From positions 1 through 18,145 of the forward strand of contig JADGKB010000190.1 of NCBI GenBank assembly GCA_027604185.1: a DNA stretch of 18,145 nt, written 5' to 3'. Origin of the DNA: Boothiomyces macroporosus (Eukaryota > Chytridiomycota > Chytridiomycetes > Rhizophydiales > Terramycetaceae). Shown here one piece after another: positions 1 to 8,729 of the stretch. A model generated the notes under the pieces. That model ran no database searches, was not told where the DNA came from, and saw only the letters and a program-made list of their open reading frames with translations. The first letter of the stretch is position 1. Every line of letters begins with the position of its first letter. Made by a program: the position numbers and the translations under genes.

Positions 1-1676
1 CCTGCTCAACGAGGTATTATTCCAAGAGTTGCCTCTCAAATTCTATCATATATTGAAGCCAATGGCAGAAAAGAAGCTGGTGGAGTTGGAAATGATTTCA
101 CTGTTTCTATTACGTATCTGGAAATCTACAATGAACAGTTGCGAGATTTGTTGGTCGACACAGCTTCTCACAAAAAGAGAGGTACTCACCACTAATTCTA
201 GATGAATTGAAGATTAGAATAGACCCTAACTCTGTGAATAGTAGCGCATTGTACGTGCAAGGGCTCACTGAACAGAAGATTACCACTGAAATCGAGTTTC
301 AAAAAGTGTTGACTGCAGCAGTCCAAAGAAGGATGGTAGCTGAAACGAATATGAATGCAGTGTCTTCTAGATCTCATGCCGTACTTACTATCACTATCAC
401 GTCGGTTGAAAGAACTTCAGAAGATTTGGATATCCCTCCCATCAAGAAAATGTCGAAAATCCACTTGATTGATTTGGCAGGTAATGCCTTGGTTTACCCC
501 AGGTTCTGAAAGAGCAAATTCGACTGGTGCTACTGGTGATCGCTTGAAAGAAGGTGCGGCCATCAACCAATCTCTCTCGTGCCTGGGAAATGTGATCAAC
601 GCACTGTCTACAGGACAAACGGGTCACATTCCCTACCGTGATTCCAAACTGACTTATCTTTTGAGCGACTCGCTGGGGGGAAACAGCTTGACTCTGCTGA
701 TTGCGTGTATCACTCCGATTGCTGGTGCGTTTGATGAATCGTTGGGCACGCTGAGATTCGCAGAAAGAGCAAAGAAGGTCAAGAACAAGCCTACAGTGAA
801 CGTGGATGCCAGTACACTAAGGTATGCATTTCTAACAGTAGAATCATGGCACTAGAAGCTGAAAATGCCGATCTCAAAATTAAATTGGCCAACTGCACAT
901 GCGGGGCATCTGGAGCAGCACTCTCACCAACTGGACAGCCGATATTACCTAAAATTCCATCAAAAACTGGTCCTATCAACGAAGTTACCAGGGCTAATAG
1001 TGAAAAATTACGCAAAATCACCAGAAAGTTGTCTACAATCATGGGTTTCACCGAATTTTTGAAAGGTCAAGGCAAACCTGTCGACAAGATGGAGGAGGAA
1101 GCAAGCAGCCCAGTAGTAATCCAAACAGCTCTTGAACAAGCAAAGATTTTGGGTAACCCTGATGCACACGCAAGCAAAACACAAGCTCAAGACATTATTG
1201 CCAAATGGAAAACCAGATTTGCAGATTTGTACGAAAACAATCCAGCTGATCTTCAAGAAATTGATGAGCAATTGAGAAAAGATATAAACACGCTTGCGTT
1301 CCAAAACGAACAGTTGAATAGAGAAAAGAGGGAAAATAAGGAAAAGATTGATGAAATTAATAGACAGTTGGAAGAAACTAAACAATTATTGATTCAGCAA
1401 AAGCCAGAAGTCGCCCAAGCTTACAACATTACTATCTCACTGCCAGAAGAAGACCACGATATCATCCCAGTTGCTTATCCTACTGCGCAACCCAATGGAC
1501 TATTCTATAACAATCCATACTATAAAATTGGGGATGAAATTCCAGTAGTTCAAAAGAGAAGCCATCTTCAAACGTTTTTGATTGTAATGATATGTTTGAT
1601 TATGTTGGTGCTTGGTTTCTGCGGTGGGTTCGTGTTTGGACAATTCAAATTGGTGCTGCCAATACAGCCTGTCTAA
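1..1676 (+). CDS. Kinesin (N-terminal motor, 5'-truncated by the window) with C-terminal transmembrane tail
   Basis: Exons 1-181, 202-480, 503-821 and 842-1676 give 537 visible residues; the P-loop lies left of the window. Visible motor motifs are [14 protein letters not shown], switch I SSRSH, switch II as DLAGSERA, then [21 protein letters not shown] and [22 protein letters not shown] exists only after removal of the 22-nt intron 481-502. The introns at 182-201 and 822-841 are 20 nt; an in-frame AG at 838 could alternatively be used for the third. Downstream lie a short neck, a spacer, a coiled coil (about residues 405-460) and one hydrophobic segment (about 503-527) followed by a short tail. 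The motor hydrolyses ATP to walk on microtubules. The tail suggests direct insertion into an organelle membrane (inference). The NKPTVNVD end of the motor resembles plus-end transport kinesins, but I cannot assign a subfamily. It converges on the LOR gene. Confidence 0.93.
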
Positions 1677-1796
1677 GGTATTCATTCTTATAATAGAATA
1701 ATAGTGTCCTTTTTTACCTTCTGACTTTCTTTTGTGGGAAATATTACTGAGAATTAATCCTTTCTTTGAAAGAATTGGCTAGATTTACTATGAATA

Positions 1797-2332
1797 CTAT
1801 TTATTACGTTTGATAATCATGCACAGCATAATTATAAGAGGGATATCGACACCAGGGGCTATATTAATTCGACAGGCGTTTTCCGCGAACTGAATAGTAG
1901 AAATCGGTTGTTCGTTCTCCAAGTAGACAAAGTACTTTTTGTTGGAACCAGCCACTACCATTACAATTTCCTGGTTGTTACATTTGTTTTTCGCACTAAA
2001 TTAATCTCGAATTACTATACAGTCAGCAGATACTTTTTGTTGTTTACGACATCCGCCAGTTTCTCGTTGTTTTTGCTAATCACATAGTGGTTTCGAAAGG
2101 GTATAAGGTTATGTGACCGGCACACTATTCCGAATTCATTATAAAGCACTGTGTGAAAATTCAAATGGTTTTCTCCGTGTATCTTGTAAATTATTTTGTG
2201 GTTACAGATGACATGGTGAATCTTGTTTACTTTCTTGATGTAAATGGTATCGTACCGAGTAGAACAGTTCCTACTATCTGTGCAAATGATAGGCCCTTCT
2301 GGCTCGTATAGTTTGGTCATATTATTGCCCAT
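1797..2332 (-). CDS. LURP-one-related / tubby C-terminal-like domain protein
   Basis: Two exons (2332-2016 and 1995-1797) flank a 20-nt intron, 1996-2015, read on the minus strand as gtaattcgagattaatttag. The product is 171 aa. Without splicing the frame stops at the intron; spliced, it continues as NNQEIVMVVAGSNKKYFVYL and ends with RINIAPGVDIPLIIMLCMII. The IAPGVD..LI.. motif in the last strand-helix is typical of fungal tubby-C-like (LOR/scramblase superfamily) proteins, and the length fits one beta-barrel around a central helix. The N-terminus MGNNMTK fits an N-myristoylation pattern (Gly2, Thr6), suggesting membrane association. An in-frame TAA just upstream supports the start at 2332. 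Proteins of this superfamily are thought to bind phosphoinositides or membranes; the actual role here is unknown. Confidence 0.8.
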
Positions 2333-3234
2333 GATAATCAGGTGTTATTTTTTCTTTTTAAAGGCTAAGCATAAATGTGGGCTCAACACCGTGTTTCCAA
2401 AATGAGCAGGACGAGTACAGAAGCTAAATCAAAGGATAATTTTGTGATCGGACCTTATGATCACATGAGCAACTCTTATTTCCTTTTAACTGGAAATATT
2501 AAAGCCACATTAGTTGATGAATTGGTAGTTACTAAAAGCGGTACCTCCATATTTGTATTCGGTTAAGCATCCCATCAGCTGATTGCCCAATATTCTTAGT
2601 TTCTTTGGTATTTTCAACCATCATAATTTCATCTTATTCATCCCCGGCAAATGACCGGCATTGATAGTCACTACTTGCGGAAAGATATTACCAATCAAGT
2701 AATATTACTAAAAGTATCGATGCAAGCTAGTGGCTAATAGTATCGATGCTTACATGCATCGTTTAAATTTCATCCAATGCTCATCGTAAAGTTGTCAGTA
2801 CCCACGAATATCGAAGGATTACCGTTTGATTTTCTTATTACTACCGGTATGAGGAGTCTTTAATGGGCTAGTATGACGGCAGCTATTTGAAGCGGATACC
2901 ACCTCCATTTTAACCCAGCAGTAATTAAAAATTTCTCAATACCAAAACTTGATTAGCACTCTCTACCGATAGATCAATCATATTTAAACTCAAAAACTTG
3001 ACCTGCTACTATTACTAGTTCCTATCATTCTTTGAATCCAACAGGACTCTAACGAAAGCTCAATCCCTAATCATAATAAATGAGAATGGCACAAAACCAA
3101 AGTGTGCCAATTAAACCCTGGTTCTGGCTGTGTATTTCTCTAACCGCACCTGATTTTGAGTCAGTAAGAAGCCGTAAAAGATTTTTCCACCACACATAAA
3201 TCTCCTCTCAGTCTAATAAAATAAGGTACATAAA
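2333..3234. other. Gene-poor spacer between the LOR and HMG genes
   Basis: About 900 bases, AT-rich, with stops in all frames apart from a 63-codon open frame at 2375-2566 that has no recognisable motif and no plausible exon to join. It must hold the promoter of the minus-strand LOR gene and probably that of the HMG gene. An 11-bp direct repeat (2713-2749) is the only obvious sub-structure. I saw no tRNA-like T-loop or cloverleaf. Confidence 0.6.
2713..2749 (+). repeat. Short direct repeat AGTATCGATGC x2
   Basis: Perfect 11-bp copies at 2713-2723 and 2739-2749, with starts 26 bp apart. Each contains ATCGAT. They lie in the spacer between two transcription units, so they could be a paired protein-binding site, but they could equally be chance. 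Confidence 0.45.
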
Positions 3235-4038
3235 ATGTGGATAAATACAATTGAGCCATTTAAAAGTTTATCCAATTCACCCTGTGTTTTTCCCTGCCCT
3301 CCTCTTGCTGTGAAATTGAAAAGTGGAAAAATGGGAAAACTAGGTCGGAAAAATAAGGGAAAAAAGCAAGGTATAAATATCCCGCTGCTAAACCAAGGGC
3401 AAGCAATGAAATACAACAACGAGCTTTCTAAAAAACTTTTAAACACTGCACAATCGCTTAACGCCAAGAAGCCCTTGAATGCCTTCTTTCTCTATCGATC
3501 GGAAATGAAGGATACGATAATGCAAGAGCACCACACACACAAAGCAAATGAAATTATAAGGATAGCCGCTGAAAAATGGAGAACAGAAACCAAAGAAGTT
3601 AAAGAGCACTACAAACTAAAGTCTAAACAGCTCTATGCCGAGCACGCTAAAAAGTACCCTGACTTTGTGTGGCCATCAAAAACCAGTAGGCAGCAGAAAC
3701 TCGCTCTAAGAACCACGCTGTTAAAAGTGGTCAATGAGCTAGGCTCACCAACACTGTCAGAATCATCAAATACTACTCTATCGATGGAACTCTCTCCTAA
3801 AGCATCGTTACCTTCGCCAAAAGAACTGCTTACTGCTTCTCCACATTCTCCAAAACCAGTATCGCCCTCTTTGTCCAATGTCACTATAGAAGGTATTGAT
3901 CAGCAGTTTGTGCAGCCATTCGATGTTAGCTCGTTCTTTGCACCTATGGATTATCAGTATACCTTGCCAGACCCATTCCCATTGTATTATAATAATCTAA
4001 CAACCGGACCAAACCCATTTGACTTCTTATTCGACTAA
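3235..4038 (+). CDS. HMG-box (MATA_HMG-type) transcription factor
   Basis: An intronless 267-codon frame. The HMG box spans about residues 78-144: KKPLNAFFLYRSEMKDTI, then a helix with ANEIIRIAAEKW (Trp115) and a third helix ending KKYPDFVWPSK. P80-x-N82-A-F-x-x-Y/F is the usual minor-wing signature of sequence-specific fungal HMG proteins (mating-type and Ste11-like). A basic stretch at 34-45 precedes it. The C-terminal 110 residues are Ser/Pro-rich with several SP sites and a hydrophobic-acidic end (NPFDFLFD), which looks like a phospho-regulated activation region. The start is uncertain: Met33 (base 3331) has a good context (aaaaATGg), and the bases between the two ATGs hold a TATA-like CATTTAAA and a pyrimidine-rich run, so translation may begin at 3331. 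AATAAA overlaps the stop codon (4037-4042). No sex-locus neighbours (TPT, RnhA) are present. Confidence 0.85.
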   Translation: MWINTIEPFKSLSNSPCVFPCPPLAVKLKSGKMGKLGRKNKGKKQGINIPLLNQGQAMKYNNELSKKLLNTAQSLNAKKPLNAFFLYRSEMKDTIMQEHHTHKANEIIRIAAEKWRTETKEVKEHYKLKSKQLYAEHAKKYPDFVWPSKTSRQQKLALRTTLLKVVNELGSPTLSESSNTTLSMELSPKASLPSPKELLTASPHSPKPVSPSLSNVTIEGIDQQFVQPFDVSSFFAPMDYQYTLPDPFPLYYNNLTTGPNPFDFLFD

Positions 4039-4199
4039 TAAATCCTTAATTCTAATTCTGTTGGTAATTTATCCATCCATCATAATCATGTTGACCTCGC
4101 GATTGTAGTTGCCCTGCGGTTGTTGATTTCTGTTTCGCCTGGACCCATTCATCATGATCGTTGTAGCTCTTGGCTTTTGTCTTTCATTTTTCAAATCTA

Positions 4200-5710
4200 A
4201 TGCTTTTACCATTCATAATTGCTTCAGTCGCCAGTGAAGCAGTGTTTGGAGTATCAACAGTGCCTACCAGATTCGACTACAAGCAGACATTCAAATATCC
4301 TTACTATACGCTGCATCCAAATATCAATTATTTCAACAAATCCGGAGATGTGATGTTTACCACTGAAGTTGTCAGAATCGTTCCATCGCTATCGTAAGCT
4401 CTGCTAATCGTAGACATAAAATGGGTGCCATGTGGTGTGAAACTCCAAACCCGCACAAGGAATGGATGGTGGAGTTTTCGTTTTCTGTTTACGGCAGAGG
4501 CAAGTAGATCGCTAACCTAGGTGTTTGATTACTAATCTCAGGAACTGCTGGAGGCGATGGGTTTGTATTCTGGTACACCAAAGACAAGAAACCGCCAGTC
4601 ATTTATCCAGATTTCTATGGCCATTCAGCCAAATTCCACGGATTAGCCATTGTCTTTGATACTAGCGATGTCGCAAAGAACAGGTATTTGATTTTAACAA
4701 GATTTAACCCGTTTATTTATGCTTTGGAAAACAAGGGCCATATGGATAAAGCAGACTTTCAAAACTATCAATCACCGGATGTCAATATTGGATCATGCTT
4801 CCGCGATTATCGCAATTCACCTGTTCCAGCATGGGCCAAAGTTACCTACCTGAAAGGGGTTTTGTCTGTAAGATTTGCTAATGAAGTTGGAACTGGATGT
4901 TAGACAAGGAGGTAAAGGATACACGAAATGCTTTGAAACCAATATTCACTTACCAACTGAGTACCACTTTGGTATTAGGCAAGTTTTGTTTAACAAAGTG
5001 CTTCTAGTGGATCCAGAGCCCCAGATGATCACGATATTCACTCTTTTGAAACTTACGAATTGAACCCTGAAAAAAGAGAGCACAAAATGAGACCGCACGA
5101 GCAAGAAGATATCGCAGCTGGTCACGAATTCAAGATGCAAAAGGAATATGAACAGGTTTACTTTGGTTAATCTAGAAAATCAAAAAGATTGAAGAGGAAG
5201 TAGAAAAAGCTCAAAAGATTGCAGAGTTGCATGAAGAATTTGGAATTAATGTAAGTGCAACTAAAACTAGCCGCAATCAGTTCAACAAATCGAAGAGAAC
5301 CAATTCCATATTTTGGAAGCCTTGAATCTGATCCAAGACAAATTGGAGATTCCTCATGATTCAATCACACCTGAACATCAAAACTCGTTTGAGCAAAGAA
5401 TCACTGATAAGGTTGAAATGTTGCACGGCAAGATTCAACTCATGCAACGCGACCTGGCTCTAATCCATGAATCAACAAAGAGACTTACACAACAAAGTGA
5501 AAGTTTGCTCAATTCCTTGCATATCAAAGTGGAAGATGCAAAGACATTGTTGAAAGAAGGAAAGGAAAGTGGAAGCACTCTTGGTAGGGCATTAATGTTC
5601 TTTGCTTCTTTAGCTGGGCTTGGAGTTTTGATTATTGGGTACATTAATATTAATCTAGCTATTCATTCTATGCTCGAGGAAAAGATGCTGGCCAGAAAAA
5701 GTTTGTTTAA
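4200..5710 (+). CDS. ERGIC-53/Emp47-type L-type lectin cargo receptor
   Basis: Nine exons: 4200-4393, 4414-4499, 4542-4683, 4702-4867, 4887-4978, 4999-5155, 5176-5250, 5271-5638, 5659-5710; 443 aa. Introns are 18-21 nt; two begin with GC (4500, 4979), and 4500-4541 looks like two introns back to back. The signal peptide starts MLLPFIIASVASEA. The lectin domain (about 22-245) carries RFDYKQTFKYPY, GGDGFVFWY, GLAIVFDT, the SCFRDYRNSPVPAWAKVTY strand, YHFGIS and DDHDIHSF, matching ERGIC-53/VIP36 lectins. A coiled coil (about 280-400) precedes one transmembrane segment (about 410-431). The spliced C-terminus is a 12-15-residue cytosolic tail ending KKFV, the COPI/COPII-type signal of ERGIC-53. 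The family cycles between ER and Golgi carrying glycoproteins. Without the last intron (5639-5658) the frame would instead run to 5732 and lose the KKFV end. Confidence 0.93.
4500..4541 (+). other. Composite intron: two 21-nt intron-like units with no exon between
   Basis: The lectin frame needs all 42 bases removed to join GRG to TAGGDGF. The segment splits exactly into 4500-4520 (starts GCAAGT, ends CTAACCTAG) and 4521-4541 (starts GTGTTT, ends CTAATCTCAG). Each half has its own donor, branch-like motif and AG, at the size normal for this genome. It may be removed in one step using the GC donor and distal AG, or in two sequential steps. Confidence 0.7.
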
Positions 5711-6037
5711 TACAACTACTTTTATTCCATGATTCGTTTCAATATCTTTAACTGTTTTTTCAGATTGCCAGTAATTGAGACCATTATCAAGGGCAGATAG
5801 AGGGCAGCGTTCAACACTGAAATGATCAAAGAATTGCTGTTCAATCAATCCAACACAATTATTATTCATATCCAAGTGCTAAATGAAATTTAGCGAGGAT
5901 ATGCAGCATCCGGATAAGAACACTATGCTCATCTTTAAAACTGAAGAGTTTGATAGTAACTTTATTTGTCAAAAGAACAATTGTCACTTTAATTTTAAGA
6001 GGTGTTTTATTACGAGGTCAATCTATACAATCTCTGT
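5711..6037. other. Spacer between convergent lectin and PH-domain genes
   Basis: About 330 bases between two gene ends that face each other. It holds only 3'-UTR-like AT-rich sequence. Short frames on both strands here show no motif or splice logic. I see no RNA gene. Confidence 0.6.
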
Positions 6038-7940
6038 CTATTCTAGTATGCTTCTCTACAATTAGTAATGTTTACTCTGTTTTCAGCTATTGGTACTGGC
6101 TTGATTTTCCTCAGCTGTTCATCCAACTCATCCAGCTGATTAAGAATGTCATTTTCATTAAGCGTCTGGAATGAATTACTTTCACTCATTGCGTACGGAA
6201 CGGTAGAACTTGGTCTTCTAATTGAACCAGCATAAGAAGTATTATCAAGCATACTAGTTCGCTTATTCGCAAATCTACTGTGATTTTGACGACTTTGGGG
6301 TCTTTCAATAGTTGGTTCAAGTGGGTCTTTTTTGGGAGTTCCACGAGTCTGGATAACTTCAAAAGGTAGAATCTTTAAGCCATTTTCTGAAAGTTGAATT
6401 GTTGTAACAGAGCGTTTAGCGTTTGGATTTGCCGCCAGGTTGGTTTTTAAAGCTCTTTTCCAACTATCTTGATGAAGCATATACTGATGTATGCTTGTAA
6501 CCTGGGACACTGTGACTTGTGCGGTATCAGAAACCAAGTCAGTATTTACTGGTTGTGAATTTGGATGGGATTTGTTTTCAATCATAAATTCTATCAGCAT
6601 TTTCCATCGCAGCAGTTGGTTTGCAGACAATGCTTTGAAAGTGTGTCGATAATCCTGTATTGTTACTATGGTAAATGTAAGAGATCTGGAAGACTCTGGC
6701 CTATCTGTGTCAATATTGGTTATGATAGCCTTAATTTCATGAATTGGGATTACCCACTATATCAAATACAAAGGTACCTTTGGGATGTAATACTTTTTAG
6801 AATTTGGGTCTGGATACTTTTCACGACCTTCTGATATCAATGATCTGGCTAACGAAGCAAACGTGGAGCCTGCAGGATAATAATCTTTGATGCATGCAAA
6901 CAAATCTGTATTAATAGTCGTATGTGGCGAATCTTTTAAATCCATATCAGCAACAGTGCCCTTTTTTGGAGGTAGGCTAGCTTTTGCAGCACTCATACAC
7001 ACAAAGAGGGTGCCATCAAATCTAACCAAACGCTTTTGAAAGTTGCCATTTCGATTTTCTTTAAGCAACATCGAAGACAAGATGCATGTATCAAAATTTG
7101 TTTGGGAGTAGTCCATCAAAGATGAGCTTCTTCTATTTCTGTTATTTGACCACGTGTTTGAACGAGAGATTGGGGGCATTCCTCCTAGATATTCCTGATC
7201 TTCGTCAATTGTGTCCAAGATAAGCTTTGGTTTGTTGCGTTGAGGCTTGGTAACCTTTTCCTTATTCTCTGACAGAATCTTCAACTGAGAGTTTCTGCGA
7301 GCTGGTAGTTCGCTCGCCATAGTTGCCTGAGAATTTCTTCTCAAGTTAGGGTCAACAAACCCATCGTTATTCACTATTGGGTTCATTAATGAACTCTTTC
7401 TGACAGATATTGCAGGCATGTCAAAAGATTCTGGGGACTTTGCTCTAATGTAATTTTCCGGATTAGCAAAATCATTCAATGGAGACTTGAACGGCCTTGG
7501 GGTGCGATTTCTTCCTCCTGTTCCAGGTAGAAAGGCATTCGAGGGCCGTCTCTTGGGGAATACATCTTGGACATCCCCTACTTCAGGAAAAGAAGGCGAG
7601 GTAGACCGGTTGGAGCCTCTTTCTGATAATCCTGAACTGAATCTTGATGGGGCGGAGCTTGAAAATGGATACTCTCTCGTTTGATTAAAATGCTGAAATT
7701 GCCTGGTGGAATAACTGGAAAAATCAGTTTTCGAAGGCCGGCGACCTGAAATACTTCCCACTGCTGAATCTGATTCCAAATTCTACGTTAGCCATGAGTT
7801 ACCAATGTTTTTGTCATCAAATCCAGTACTTCGTCATCCGAATCAGACTCAAATTCAAATTCATCGCTGTCGTTTCCAGTACCGGTTCCAGTTCCTCCGG
7901 TAATTTCTGAATAGTGTTCAGAATGGGATACCACTGACAT
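6038..7940 (-). CDS. Ser/Arg-rich phosphoprotein with a PH-like domain
   Basis: Exons 7940-7803, 7782-6778, 6756-6076 and 6055-6038; introns of 20, 21 and 20 nt; 613 aa from the chosen start. The start at 7940 opens an N-terminus with a Gly/Thr repeat and an acidic patch (DSDEFEFESDSDDE). Residues 47-270 are low-complexity with repeated RR(P/N)S, R(S/N)S and SP motifs, typical of basophilic-kinase and CDK targets. About 285-442 forms a PH-like module: QKRLVRFDGTLFVCMS, then a loop, YYIPKWVIPIHEIK, SLTFTIVTIQDYRHTF and a closing helix with QLLRWKMLIEFMI. The module is only continuous after the intron 6757-6777 is removed. The last intron (6056-6075) replaces a longer readthrough end by RSILE. 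A phosphoinositide-binding cortical scaffold is plausible (inference). The open frame upstream of 7940 (to 8095, with an ATG at 8074) is in another frame and I could not join it with a normal-sized intron, so the 5' end is uncertain. Confidence 0.75.
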
Positions 7941-8183
7941 TCACTCTTGTTTTTGGTTGAAATTATTCCCCCAACGTAGTGCTTACTTATGCGCCACAAA
8001 TTCCCTTTTTGATAGTCCCGCTTTTCAAAAAAGGGAAACCACTCAGCATCTTCATGTAATGGTCCGGAGTACATTAGTTTCTCAGGGTTACCCACTCATC
8101 CAGCCATGGTGGTTGTTGTCTGCCTGTCAACGTCAAACATTGTCAAACATTTTGAAACTGCTTGAAATTTTCCTTCATTTTAA

Positions 8184-8699
8184 ATGAACAAAAGAGAACT
8201 CCAGTATCTAGCAAAGCTGCCTTGCTCTCAAAGGCTTTCTGAATTCCGAACTATTGAGGATACCGAACAAAGAAGAAAGACCACTGCGCAAGTCCACGAA
8301 ATTCTTTTGAAGGAGTGGAAAAGGGATACAAGGTGGTTTGGGATTGCGCATCACTTGGTTGAAGAGGTTCACATCCATTTCCGTCAAATGTTCACTTCAT
8401 TGATGCAATCTGACAAAGTAAATATCGCAAAGTTCAAAGAATGCAACAGAATGCTTCACCATCATCATTCCTTGGAGGATTCGTACTGGTTTCCAAACTT
8501 GAAAAGGCTCCATCCGGAATTTATTGACGAGATTGATATCTTGGAAAAGGACCACAAAGAACTGGTCAGACTGGAAAAGAAAGTAGTGAATGGCGACCAC
8601 CAAGCGCTTTTAGAGTTTTGCAACGGATTGCTGGATCATCTGAATCGAGAAGAAATGATATCCGTCCCATTTTTGATGGATGGAAGTGGAGGGCTGTAG
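8184..8699 (+). CDS. Hemerythrin HHE cation-binding domain protein
   Basis: An intronless 171-codon frame. The four-helix hemerythrin fold is indicated by the helix with AHHLVEEVHIHF (His56, 57, 63, 65), then HHHHSLEDSYWFP (His92-95, Glu98), EKDHKEL (His124) and LLDHLNREEMISVP (His152, Glu156-157). These residues are the expected diiron ligands of HHE proteins. No signal peptide or transmembrane segment is seen, so it is probably cytosolic. HHE proteins bind iron and O2 or NO, but the physiological role in fungi is poorly defined. It is divergent from the PH-domain gene and ends only 30 bases from the end of the convergent hydrolase gene. Confidence 0.88.
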   Translation: MNKRELQYLAKLPCSQRLSEFRTIEDTEQRRKTTAQVHEILLKEWKRDTRWFGIAHHLVEEVHIHFRQMFTSLMQSDKVNIAKFKECNRMLHHHHSLEDSYWFPNLKRLHPEFIDEIDILEKDHKELVRLEKKVVNGDHQALLEFCNGLLDHLNREEMISVPFLMDGSGGL

Positions 8700-8729
8700 A
8701 AGTGAAACAATCTGTTCAATATAGCACTT

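Noticed and set aside
2375..2566. 63-codon open frame on + next to the LOR gene start
   Set aside because: No motif, no in-frame continuation by a normal-sized intron, and close to the random expectation for an AT-rich spacer.
3235..4038. Mating-type (sex) locus
   Set aside because: An HMG gene alone is not evidence; the usual flanking genes of zygomycete sex loci are absent.
5663..5875. 70-codon minus frame overlapping the lectin 3' end
   Set aside because: It is antisense to the verified KKFV exon and has no motif.
5883..6065. 60-codon + frame after the lectin gene
   Set aside because: It overlaps the end of the minus-strand PH-domain gene and has no recognisable features.
7941..8095. 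Open minus frame (GTG at 8095, ATG at 8074) as N-terminus of the PH-domain protein
   Set aside because: It is in a different frame from exon 7940-7803. The only phase-correct join needs a 53-nt intron, far outside the 18-23 range. Kept only as an uncertainty on the start.
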